Source: Alphaproteobacteria bacterium
Lineage (GTDB): Bacteria > Pseudomonadota > Alphaproteobacteria > Rhizobiales > Xanthobacteraceae
NCBI GenBank assembly: GCA_005884465.1
Contig: VAZH01000269.1
Span: 1-6,629 of the forward strand
Reading direction: 5' to 3'
Length of the DNA stretch: 6,629 nt
Shown here: in pieces, positions 1-6,394 of the stretch
How positions within the stretch are numbered: position 1 is the stretch's first letter
Layout of the letters: the number at the start of each line of letters is the position of its first letter
Translations under genes and position numbers: made by a program
Notes under the pieces: model-generated
Told to the model about the DNA's origin: nothing
Seen by the model: only the letters and a program-made list of their open reading frames with translations
The model's database searches: none

Positions 1-977
1 AACAGCGACAGCGATTCCGGCGACGCATAGCGCAGCCACTCGTCGATGGTGAGACCATTGCCCCTGGATTTGGAGATCTTCTGGCCCTTGTCGTCGAGGA
101 ACAGCTCGTAATTGAATCCTTCCGGCGGCGTGCCGCCAAGCACGCTGCAGATCTTGCCCGACAGCTTGACCGAGTCGATCAGGTCCTTGCCGGCCATCTC
201 ATAGTCGATGCCGAGCGCGAACCAGCGCATCGCCCAGTCCGGCTTCCACTGCAGCTTGCAATGTCCGCCGGTGACTGGAAGCGTGACGCGCTCTTTTGTC
301 TCGGGATCATCGTAGGAGATCGTCCCCGTCTTCACGTCATGCGCCACGATCGGCACATACAGCACCTCGCCAGTGCGCGGGCTAATCGGCAGGAACGGCG
401 AATAGCTCGCCGCGCGCTCTTCGCGCAAGGACGGCAGCATGACCGCCATCACCTGGTCGATGCGCTCCAGCACGCGCATCAGCGCCGCGTCGAATCTCCC
501 GGAAGTGTAATAGTCGGTCGAGCTCGCGAACTCGTAGTCGAAACCGAACGTGTCGAGAAATGCGCGCAGCCGCGCGTTGTTGTGGGCGCCGAAACTGTCA
601 TGGGTGCCGAATGGATCGGGCACCCGGGTCAGCGGCTTGCCGAGATGCTTTTCCAGCATCTCCTTGTTCGGCACGTTGTCCGGCACCTTGCGCAGGCCGT
701 CCATGTCGTCGGAGAACGCAATCAGCCGGGTCCTGATCTTGTCCTCGGTGAGCATGCGAAACGCATGACGCACCATGGTGGTGCGGGCGACCTCGCCGAA
801 GGTGCCGATATGCGGCAGCCCCGACGGCCCGTAGCCGGTCGCGAACAGCACCTCGTCCTTCGGCTTCTTCTTCAGCCGGGCGACGATCGCCTTCGCCTGC
901 TCGAACGGCCAGGCGTTGGATTGCTCGGCGAGCGCGCGCAGCTCGCTCGGACTGGAAGGAAGATCGAGGGTGGACAT
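1..977 (-). CDS. lysK: Lysine--tRNA ligase, class I (LysRS1), N-terminal 325 residues; 3' end outside window
   Basis: This cytoplasmic enzyme charges tRNA-Lys with lysine using ATP. The reading frame is open from ATG at 977 to the window edge and gives 325 codons of a family that is usually about 530-550 residues, so the tRNA-binding C-terminal part is missing here. The class I Rossmann signatures are visible: [16 protein letters not shown] at residues 47-62, with the HIGH-type motif HIGT at 56-59, and a KMSKS-type loop KISKS at 300-304. This identifies the archaeal-type class I enzyme, unrelated in fold to the class II LysS of most bacteria; class I LysRS is known in alphaproteobacteria. The start is supported by GGAGAA (complement of 983-988) five bases upstream. 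The upstream neighbour on the same strand is a solute-binding protein gene, separated by 198 nt that hold a folded repeat, so lysK may have its own promoter. Family assignment is very secure; the symbol follows common usage for class I enzymes. Confidence 0.95.
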   Translation of the reverse strand, partial: MSTLDLPSSPSELRALAEQSNAWPFEQAKAIVARLKKKPKDEVLFATGYGPSGLPHIGTFGEVARTTMVRHAFRMLTEDKIRTRLIAFSDDMDGLRKVPDNVPNKEMLEKHLGKPLTRVPDPFGTHDSFGAHNNARLRAFLDTFGFDYEFASSTDYYTSGRFDAALMRVLERIDQVMAVMLPSLREERAASYSPFLPISPRTGEVLYVPIVAHDVKTGTISYDDPETKERVTLPVTGGHCKLQWKPDWAMRWFALGIDYEMAGKDLIDSVKLSGKICSVLGGTPPEGFNYELFLDDKGQKISKSRGNGLTIDEWLRYASPESLSL

Positions 978-1043
978 CAGGCTTCTCCAGAGCCGCGCAA
1001 ATTAGCGCGTCGGCCCGCAAATGCAAAATAACCGCGAGCCACC

Positions 1044-1160
1044 GTCATTCCGGGGCGGTGCCAACGGGTCGGCGCTCTGCGCCGCCCGATGACAGGCTCC
1101 GCATCGAACCCGGAATCTCGAGATTCCGGGTCTGGTGCTAACGCACCATCCCGGAATGAC
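1044..1160. repeat. Intergenic REP/BIME-like palindromic repeat element with nested hairpins
   Basis: An 11-bp perfect inverted repeat bounds the element: GTCATTCCGGG at 1044-1054 and CCCGGAATGAC at 1150-1160. Three further hairpins lie inside it. The first is at 1065-1088 (CGGG, a one-base bulge, CGGCGC, TCT loop, GCGCCG, CCCG). The second is a perfect 24-nt palindrome at 1108-1131 centred on CTCGAG. The third is at 1134-1147 (GGTGC, TAAC loop, GCACC). The whole can fold as a multibranch structure on either strand. The CCGGAATCTCGAGATTCCGG core and the flanking CCGGAATGAC ends match, from memory, an abundant noncoding repeat in Bradyrhizobium-type genomes; no formal family name is claimed. 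It starts 15 nt after the solute-binding protein stop and ends 66 nt before the lysK start, so it may limit read-through or stabilise the upstream mRNA. Confidence 0.8.
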
Positions 1161-1175
1161 CGAGCCTGGGATTTC

Positions 1176-2105
1176 CTAAAACGGGCTGACGGAGAAATAC
1201 CGCAGCCACAGATCGGTGTAGCGGCCTTTTTCCCAGACACGAAACAGCGCCCAGTTCAGCGCCTGCCGCAACAGGTCGTTGCCCTTGCGCACGGCGATGC
1301 CGATACCCTCGCCGAAATAGCGGCTCTCGACAAACGGCCCGCCTGAGAACGCGCAGCATTCGCCGGAATCGGTGCCGTTGATCCAGAACGCCAGCGAGAT
1401 CGCGTCGCCGAAAATGAAATCGACCTCGCCACGCCGCAGCGCCAGCCGCAGCGCGTCGTCGTTCGGATAGGAATGCAGTTCGGCGTCCGTGAACATCGCC
1501 TTGAGATAGGCTTCATGCGAGGAGCCGGCGACGGCGCCGACTTTCTTGCCTTCCAGATATTCCGGGCGGACCTCCGCCATCACGGCATCGCGCCGCGACA
1601 CGAACCGCGCCGGCGCGCGGTAATACGGATCGGTGAAATCGACGCGAGCGCGCATCTGCGGCGTCACCGCAAGGGACGCGATGATGGCGTCGCCTCGGTT
1701 GCTCGCAATCGCATCGAGCAGCGTCTCGAACCGGCGCATCTGGATCGTGCAGGTGACCTTGATCTCTTCGCAAAGCTGCCGCGCCAGATCGACGTTGAAG
1801 CCGGCCGGATTACCGTCGGGGCCGGTGAAATTGAAAGGCGGATAATCGGTTTCGGTCAGAAACCGGATCACCGTGAGGCGGGACAGATCGGGCCGGTCCG
1901 GACGCCGCCTGGGGTCCCAGAAACCCGGCACCGCCTGCGGCGCGGCCTCCGCGCCCGGCTTTGCCAGGTTTTGAGCATAGGCCGGGCCGCCCAAGGCGAG
2001 CACCGCAGCCAGCAGAACGCCGATTGCCAACCGGGTCAGCGTCGGGGTTCCCCGAACCGTCCGAAGCGATCGTTCGATGAAGCGTGAAATGATCAGCAGT
2101 TGCAT
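1176..2105 (-). CDS. Transporter substrate-binding domain protein (SBP family 3), orphan periplasmic amino-acid-type binding protein
   Basis: This 309-residue protein resembles the periplasmic binding component of polar amino acid ABC transporters (SBP_bac_3, PF00497). A basic N-region of about 24 residues precedes a hydrophobic core at about 26-40, with a likely signal peptidase cut after AYA at 42-44. The mature domain starts near residue 79 and carries family hallmarks: TDYPPFNFTGPDGNPAGFNVDLARQL-like first lobe (85-111), RFETLLDAIASNRGDAIIASLAVTPQ region (125-150), DFTDPYY (156-162), and the hinge-proximal GEVDFIFGDA (226-235). Cysteines are at 112, 119, 250 and 251, so disulfides are possible. 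No permease or ATPase gene adjoins it in the window, so the ligand and even a transport role are unproven; some such proteins serve as sensors. The ATG at 2105 has no clear Shine-Dalgarno, and the N-region is long, so the true start could differ. It lies 80 nt downstream of the SCO gene on the same strand and could be co-transcribed. Confidence 0.88.
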   Translation of the reverse strand: MQLLIISRFIERSLRTVRGTPTLTRLAIGVLLAAVLALGGPAYAQNLAKPGAEAAPQAVPGFWDPRRRPDRPDLSRLTVIRFLTETDYPPFNFTGPDGNPAGFNVDLARQLCEEIKVTCTIQMRRFETLLDAIASNRGDAIIASLAVTPQMRARVDFTDPYYRAPARFVSRRDAVMAEVRPEYLEGKKVGAVAGSSHEAYLKAMFTDAELHSYPNDDALRLALRRGEVDFIFGDAISLAFWINGTDSGECCAFSGGPFVESRYFGEGIGIAVRKGNDLLRQALNWALFRVWEKGRYTDLWLRYFSVSPF

Positions 2106-2185
2106 TGCCAGCGTTTTTCGAAGTGGACGGCCTTATAGACCATCCGGCTGATAACGCGAACGCCGTTTGCGTCGGGAAGCCAGGA

Positions 2186-2776
2186 TCACAGGTACCGCTT
2201 GAGATCGGCGGCGGCTTCCTCGGGCGTCCGCTTCAGGTTGAACGGCGAGACGAATTTGCCGTCGCGATCCATCAAATAGATCAGCGCGGTGTGATCCATG
2301 GTGTAGTCGCCCTCCTTGAGCGGAACTTTGCGGGCATAGACGCGGTAAGCGGAAATCACCTTCGCCACTTCGTTGGGATCGCCGGTCAGGCCCTTCAGAT
2401 GCGCATCGAAGCTCGACAGGTAATCCTTCATCGCAGCGGTGGTGTCGCGCTCCGGATCGACCGAGATGAAATAGGCGTTGACGCGATCGGCATCCTCGCC
2501 CATCGCCCGCAGCACCTCGGAAATCTCGAACAGCGACGTCGGGCAGATGTCGGGACAATGGGTGAAGCCGAAAAAGATCAGCGTCGGGCGGCCCCGCAGG
2601 TTCTTTTCGGTCACCGTCTGGCCGGCCTGGTCGGTCAGCTGAAACGGTCCTCCGATCGCGGCAGGCGCAGCCACATTCCGCAATCCACCGAGCGCCCACA
2701 GCATCAGCACCAGCCCAACCAGGAGGCTGCCGGCGAATGCCGCGACAATGACCAGCGGGCGGGTGGTCCGATCCAT
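2186..2776 (-). CDS. SCO1/SenC family copper-binding protein (cytochrome oxidase assembly)
   Basis: SCO proteins are membrane-anchored thioredoxin-fold proteins that bind copper and help build the CuA centre of cytochrome c oxidase, facing the periplasm. The 196-residue product has an N-terminal membrane span at about 8-30 and then the thioredoxin-like domain. All the copper ligands are present: CPDIC (Cys74 and Cys78) in the FFGFTHCPDICP motif, and His162 in YTMDHTALIYLMD. The ISVDPERDT segment at 104-112 is also typical. I chose ATG at 2776 because AGGGAA lies seven bases upstream and the product then begins just before the membrane span; an upstream in-frame start at 2827 would add 17 residues and overlap the preceding gene. 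It starts 22 nt after the stop of a small membrane protein gene, which suggests one operon. No cytochrome oxidase genes are visible in the window. Confidence 0.95.
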   Translation of the reverse strand: MDRTTRPLVIVAAFAGSLLVGLVLMLWALGGLRNVAAPAAIGGPFQLTDQAGQTVTEKNLRGRPTLIFFGFTHCPDICPTSLFEISEVLRAMGEDADRVNAYFISVDPERDTTAAMKDYLSSFDAHLKGLTGDPNEVAKVISAYRVYARKVPLKEGDYTMDHTALIYLMDRDGKFVSPFNLKRTPEEAAADLKRYL

Positions 2777-2798
2777 TACGAAATTCCCTGTTGTGTGA

Positions 2799-2993
2799 TC
2801 AGAAGCAGGTGGCGATGCCGGACGCAATCATCTCGAAGAACACCGCCGTCCCGTAATGAAACCACAGCGCCAGCGCGGCGAGCAGGATCGCGGCGCCGAG
2901 AACCACGCCGCCGACCGCAATCGCCGGCCCAATCCTGCGCGCCGGCCGCAACATACCGGGCATCCGCTGCCGGGTGGAAATTGGCTGAGCCAT
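2799..2993 (-). CDS. Small single-span membrane protein, function unknown, upstream of SCO
   Basis: This is a 64-residue frame. Its first 20 residues are basic (MAQPISTRQRMPGMLRPARR), followed by a strongly hydrophobic stretch at about 22-44 (AIAVGGVVLGAAILLAALALW) and a short tail HYGTAVFFEMIASGIATCF. The charge pattern predicts a cytoplasmic N-terminus. It is probably real because its codon use is like the neighbouring genes, it ends 22 nt before the SCO start, and the tail sequence TAVFFEMIASG is familiar to me from small hypothetical proteins in Bradyrhizobium-type genomes (recall, not a search). The ATG at 2993 has only a weak upstream ribosome site (ACGAG); in-frame ATGs at residues 11 and 14 are alternatives. 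The context suggests a role in copper handling or oxidase assembly, but nothing in the sequence proves it. Confidence 0.65.
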   Translation of the reverse strand: MAQPISTRQRMPGMLRPARRIGPAIAVGGVVLGAAILLAALALWFHYGTAVFFEMIASGIATCF

Positions 2994-3011
2994 GCACGAA
3001 CTCGTTGAGCC

Positions 3012-3058
3012 CGCGTATTCCGATCGCAAAACCGGAGGCCGTTTTTGCGGAATACGCG
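3012..3058. promoter_or_regulatory. Inverted repeat in the leader of the small-protein/SCO operon
   Basis: Arms CGCGTATTCCG (3012-3022) and CGGAATACGCG (3048-3058) are perfectly complementary over 11 bp. Inside them, CAAAA at 3027-3031 can pair with TTTTG at 3043-3047 after a short bulge, and CGG/CCG can close the tip, so the whole 47 nt can fold into one long imperfect hairpin. It ends 18 nt before the ATG of the small membrane protein. It could be an operator, an mRNA leader hairpin or a terminator; the sequence does not decide. Confidence 0.45.
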
Positions 3059-3075
3059 CTGACGAACAAGCATCA

Positions 3076-3099
3076 ATGACCGGCGTTTCCGCCGGTCAT
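3076..3099 (-). terminator. Intrinsic terminator-like hairpin after the ClpP-like gene
   Basis: A perfect 10-bp stem, ATGACCGGCG (3076-3085) and CGCCGGTCAT (3090-3099), closes a four-base loop that reads GAAA on the minus strand, a stable GNRA tetraloop. It lies 23 nt beyond the stop of the minus-strand gene at 3123. The T-rich tract after it on the minus strand is only moderate (TGATGCTTGTT), so termination may be partial. It separates that gene from the downstream small-protein/SCO unit. Confidence 0.65.
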
Positions 3100-3122
3100 C
3101 TGCCCGTCATGTTCAGATAGGG

Positions 3123-3665
3123 CTAGTCGGGCTCGCGGGCAAGCACGGCGGGAGCAGGGGCGATCAGCTCACGGTGACGCAAATCGCGATCCCGGCGGGC
3201 TGCCGATGGCCGAGGTGTGGCGGCCTGGGCATCGAGATAGCAGGGCCGGTACATGCTCATCAATTGCTTGCCGCGCAGGAAGATCATCTGCGGTCTCAGC
3301 CCGCCACGCTGGGCGATCCAGCGCCGCACCGAGGACGGATACATCGAGTAAAGCATCTGCGTCGCTTCGGGGTTGGTGATCGCCCGTCCGTTGGCGCCGG
3401 GGTCCCATGCGGCGTGGAATCCGAGACGGGCCTGAGGCGTCACGCAGATCCTGTCATGCGGAACCGCGCCGAGGATGATGGTGCAGGCCGAGGCGCACAG
3501 ACCGTCAATGATGACCGTCTCGCCGGAACTGCGCAGGCCCTGATATCTGTCGACATAGGTGCCGATCCGGCCACCCCGGTCGTCGGCGATCCGAACCGCC
3601 GCGTGACTCGCCCCCAGTCCCGCCAGCAGGAGAGCCGCCGCGAGCAACCCCGTCACCAGTTTCAT
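3123..3665 (-). CDS. Secreted ClpP/crotonase-like protein, hypothetical
   Basis: This 180-residue protein of unknown function has a clear signal peptide: KLVTGLLAAALLLAGLGASHA with a likely cut after residue 22. The mature part contains ETVIIDGLCASACTIILGAVPHDRICVTPQARLGFHAAWD (49-88). This resembles the CxSAC motif of ClpP-like periplasmic proteins (the COG3904 type), in which the serine (here Ser59) sits at the start of a helix where ClpP has its nucleophile. His84 in GFHAA is a candidate partner. Cysteines 57, 61, 74 and 142 could form disulfides in the periplasm. The last 35 residues are rich in Ala, Pro and Arg and look disordered. The ATG at 3665 follows GGGGCGAAAT, an acceptable ribosome site. 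It is transcribed divergently from the FAD dehydrogenase gene and followed by a terminator-like hairpin, so it is probably monocistronic. Protease activity is inferred from the motif only. Confidence 0.8.
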   Translation of the reverse strand: MKLVTGLLAAALLLAGLGASHAAVRIADDRGGRIGTYVDRYQGLRSSGETVIIDGLCASACTIILGAVPHDRICVTPQARLGFHAAWDPGANGRAITNPEATQMLYSMYPSSVRRWIAQRGGLRPQMIFLRGKQLMSMYRPCYLDAQAATPRPSAARRDRDLRHRELIAPAPAVLAREPD

Positions 3666-3928
3666 ATTTCGCCCCAGTCTAAACGCCGAACCCGAATCTG
3701 TTCGACGGTGTGATGCAAGACCTTGACCAGCGTGTTGCGGGATCGTGATTTTGTCCAGATACCCGGGCCGGCCTAAACCAAATTCAAATCAAGTGTTGCA
3801 TGCAGGCTGCACTTCCCGGCCGAAAGGTCCGAACCGGAACATTCCTGCAGTCCCCTGCGGCTGAAAACTCCCGTTGACCGCGGCAAACCCCGCGAGCTTC
3901 ACTCTCCAGAGCATGGGGGAATCATTCG
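3666..3928. other. Divergent intergenic region, promoters not resolved
   Basis: These 263 nt must hold promoters for the minus-strand gene ending at 3665 and the plus-strand gene starting at 3929. I see TTGACC at 3723 and 3874 but no convincing matching -10 hexamer. Small symmetric sites are TGCATGCA near 3798-3805 and a 5-bp hairpin CGCGG/CCGCG at 3879-3883 and 3890-3894. No coding frame with gene-like codon use was found. Confidence 0.5.
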
Positions 3929-5564
3929 ATGGCAGGCGATGCGGACATAATTGTGGTCGGCGCGGGCCTGGCGGGCCTGGTTGCCGCGACGGAGATTGCC
4001 GACGCCGGCAAGCGCGTCATCGTGGTCGATCAGGAGGGCGAACAGAGCCTCGGCGGCCAGGCCTTCTGGTCGTTCGGCGGCCTGTTTCTGGTGGATTCGC
4101 GGGAACAGCGCCGACTCGGCATCAAGGACAGTTACGACCTCGCCCTGCAGGACTGGATCGGGTCGGCGGGCTTCGATCGCGATGAAGATCTATGGCCGAG
4201 GCGCTGGGCGGAAGCCTATGTGGCGTTCGCGGCAGGCGAAAAACGGGCATGGCTCCGCGCCATGGGCCTTCGGTTCTTCCCCGTCATCGGCTGGGCGGAG
4301 CGCGGCGGTTACGATGCGATGGGCCATGGCAATTCGGTGCCCCGGTTCCATGTGACCTGGGGGACCGGGCCGGGCGTCGTCGAGCCGTTCGAACGGCGGG
4401 CCCGCAAAGCGCAAGCAAGCGGCCGGCTGACGTTCCGGTTCCGCCACCGCGTCGATGCCCTGACCATTACCAACGGCACCGTCGATGGCGTCTCGGGCTC
4501 GATCCTCGAACCGGACAATGTCGAGCGGGGAAAAAGCAGCTCGCGCAAGGTCATCGGTGACTTCACGCTGCGTGCCCAGGCCGTGATCGTCGCCTCCGGC
4601 GGCATCGGCGGCAATCACGATCTGGTGCGGCAGAACTGGCCGAAGCGCCTCGGAGAAGCGCCGAAAAACATGATCTCCGGCGTGCCTGAACATGTCGACG
4701 GCCGGATGATCGGCATCACCGAGGCCGCCGGCGCCCGGCTGATCAACCGCGACCGGATGTGGCATTACGTCGATCTGGCCGCGCCACGGCATTCGCATCC
4801 TGCCCGGACCGTCGTCGATGTGGTTCGACGCGACAGGCACACGCCTGCCCTCGCCGCTGTTTCCGGGCTCCGACACCCTCGGCCAGCTGCAATACATCGT
4901 GTCGACCGGTTACGACTATTCCTGGTTCGTGCTCACCCAAAGCATCATCAAGAAGGAATTCGCGCTGTCGGGCTCGGAGCAGAATCCCGATCTGACCGGC
5001 AAGAGCTGGCGGATGACCGCGCGCCGCGCCATCAACAAGGGCGCGCCGGCCCCCGTCGAAGCGTTCAAGATGAAGGGCGTCGATTTCATCGTGCGCGACA
5101 GCCTCGCCGATCTCGTCAGCGCCATGAATGCGCTGGTTGGCGACAATCTCCTGAAGCTCGAATATCTGAAGGCCCAGATCGAGGCGCGCGACCGCGAGAT
5201 CGATAATCCCTACGTCAAGGATACGCAGGTGATGAACATCCACAATGCGCGCCGGTATATCGGCGACCGGCTGATCCGCACCGCAAAACCGCACCGGATT
5301 CTCGATCCCGCCCATGGGCCGTTGATTGCGGTGAAACTCAATATCGTGACCCGCAAGACGCTGGGCGGATTCAAGACCGACCTCGACTCGCGCGTGTTCG
5401 GCAGCGACGGCCAGATCATGCCGGGGCTTTACGCCGCCGGCGAAGCGGCCGGTTTTGGCGGCGGCGGCATGCACGGCTACCGTTCGCTGGAAGGCACTTT
5501 TCTCGGCGGCTGCCTGTTTTCCGGCCGCAATGCCGGCCGCGCGGCGGCGCAGGCGGCCTCCTGA
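3929..5564 (+). pseudogene. FAD-binding dehydrogenase (COG3573 type, FAD_binding_2), frameshifted near 4772
   Basis: The intact family consists of flavoproteins of about 550 residues related to fumarate reductase and 3-ketosteroid dehydrogenase (PF00890); the substrate is unknown. The start at 3929 is firm: GGGGGA lies eight bases upstream. The first frame encodes the dinucleotide fold DIIVVGAGLAGLVAA (GxGxxG at residues 11-16) and continues as family sequence to MWHYV at 277-281 (ending at 4771). From 4773 the family sequence resumes in another frame as IWPRHGIRILPGPSSMWFDA and runs to the stop at 5562-5564, including the C-terminal FAD motif GLYAAGEAAGFGGGGMHGY and LEGTFLGGCLFSGRNAGRA. The first frame itself continues to 5206 but codes for unrelated arginine-rich sequence. 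Homologues, as I recall them, have about eight residues (EGIxNWxP-like) between WHYx and IWP; only one base remains here, pointing to a loss of about 23 nt. No other damage is visible, so the event is recent or an assembly error. A truncated product would lack the FAD-closing C-terminal part. Confidence 0.85.
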
Positions 5565-5595
5565 AAGTTCGGTCAATTGCGGCATTTCCCAGGCG

Positions 5596-5626
5596 CGGGA
5601 ACCTATTTACATCTGCCGCATCCAAC
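5596..5626 (+). promoter_or_regulatory. Predicted ECF-type promoter of the sigma factor gene
   Basis: CGGGAACCT at 5596-5604 has the GGAAC core common in ECF -35 elements. After 14 nt comes CATCCAAC at 5619-5626 as the proposed -10 region. The same two blocks with the same spacing occur before the DUF4142 gene at 6364-6394. The site ends 40 nt before the sigma start at 5667, so the transcript would have a short leader. Autoregulation is inferred. Confidence 0.7.
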
Positions 5627-5666
5627 CCATCAGCAGTAACGTGTCATCGGATCGAGCGAAGCCATC

Positions 5667-6359
5667 ATGCGCCCCGCACAAGCACCGCCAATAGCTCCCA
5701 TCGGGAGCACTGAGGCCGAATTGGTCCGGCGCGCCCGCGAGCGCGATGAGCCGGCGATCCGCTCGATCATGCAGTCGAACAATCGCAGGCTCTATCGGCT
5801 CGCCCGCGGAATCCTGCGCAATGACAGCGAAGCCGAGGACGTGGTGCAGGAAACCTATGTCCGGGCATTCACCCATCTGCAGGATTTCCGCGGCGACTCC
5901 AGTCTCGCAACCTGGCTTGGACGGATCGCAATCAACGAGGCTTTGGGCCGGTTGCGCCGCCAGCGTGCGAACGTCGAATGGACCTCGCTGCCGCCGGGAA
6001 CGCTCGAGGCGCAGATTATCCAGTTTCCCCTCTCGGCCGCATCCGAGGACCCGGAAAAATCCATGGCACAGCGTCAAATTCAGCATGTCGTCGAGCACGC
6101 CATCGACGAACTCCCCGAGGCCTTTCGCGTCGTTTTCATCACCCGCGTGATCGAGGGAATGAACGTCGAGGAGACTGCAGAAATTCTCGAACTGAAACCG
6201 GAGACCGTGAAAACCCGACTGCACCGCGCCCGCACCATGCTGCGCGACAATGTCGAAAAGAAAATCGGCCCGGTCGTGATGGAGGCATTTCCGTTTGCCG
6301 GCAAGCGCTGCGAACGCCTGACCGAGGCGGTTTTGAAACGGCTCGGCCTCGTCGCATAA
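5667..6359 (+). CDS. RNA polymerase sigma factor, ECF (sigma-70 family)
   Basis: This 230-residue alternative sigma factor directs RNA polymerase to a small set of promoters. Region 2 spans about residues 30-100, with the core-binding and -10 recognition sequence NDSEAEDVVQETYVRAFTHL (52-71) and FRGDSSLATWLGRIAINEAL (74-93). Region 4 spans about 136-197, with the helix-turn-helix MNVEETAEILELKPETVKTRLHRAR (165-189) that reads the -35 element. The linker of about 35 residues carries LPPGTLEAQIIQFPL. A C-terminal tail of about 33 residues (198-230) extends beyond region 4 and contains AGKRCERL; Cys215 is the only cysteine in the protein. The ATG at 5667 has a weak ribosome site (GAGCGAAG). No anti-sigma factor gene is visible on either side; the next gene downstream is a secreted DUF4142 protein preceded by the same promoter motif as the sigma gene, which suggests a target. 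The signal sensed is unknown. Confidence 0.95.
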   Translation: MRPAQAPPIAPIGSTEAELVRRARERDEPAIRSIMQSNNRRLYRLARGILRNDSEAEDVVQETYVRAFTHLQDFRGDSSLATWLGRIAINEALGRLRRQRANVEWTSLPPGTLEAQIIQFPLSAASEDPEKSMAQRQIQHVVEHAIDELPEAFRVVFITRVIEGMNVEETAEILELKPETVKTRLHRARTMLRDNVEKKIGPVVMEAFPFAGKRCERLTEAVLKRLGLVA

Positions 6360-6363
6360 TTCT

Positions 6364-6394
6364 CGGGAACCTTTGCGTTCACGCGCCATCCAAC
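6364..6394 (+). promoter_or_regulatory. Predicted ECF-type promoter of the DUF4142 gene
   Basis: CGGGAACCT at 6364-6372, 14 nt, then CATCCAAC at 6387-6394: seventeen of seventeen core positions match the site upstream of the sigma gene, with identical spacing. It begins 5 nt after the sigma stop codon and ends 61 nt before the ATG at 6456. A start of transcription near 6400 would be expected from the usual ECF spacing. It is the most likely target of the neighbouring sigma factor. Confidence 0.72.

Noticed and set aside
261..1031. Long plus-strand open frame of 256 codons
   Set aside because: It is antisense to the clear lysK coding sequence; its product is rich in Arg, His and Gln with no family resemblance, as expected from the reverse of GC-rich codons.
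1473..2087. Plus-strand open frame of 204 codons
   Set aside because: It lies opposite the solute-binding protein gene, which has a signal peptide and family motifs; the plus frame has none.
2105..3079. Plus-strand open frame of 324 codons
   Set aside because: It is antisense to the SCO gene and the small membrane protein gene. SCO motifs are complete on the minus strand, and the plus product is low-complexity and basic near its end.
3723..3895. TTGACC hexamers at 3723 and 3874 as sigma-70 -35 elements
   Set aside because: No convincing -10 hexamer lies at the expected distance, so I did not call a promoter there.
4773..5206. Continuation of the first FAD dehydrogenase frame as a possible alternative C-terminus
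   Set aside because: The residues are Arg-, His- and Pro-rich and unrelated to the family, while the other frame carries the real C-terminal half; this is out-of-frame reading after the shift.
4743..5585. Minus-strand open frame of 280 codons
   Set aside because: It is antisense to the 3' half of the FAD dehydrogenase gene, whose plus-strand sequence shows strong family motifs.
5586..5601. Inverted repeat TTCCC/GGGAA overlapping the sigma gene -35 element
   Set aside because: The arms are only five bases and the second ECF promoter copy lacks them, so it is probably incidental.
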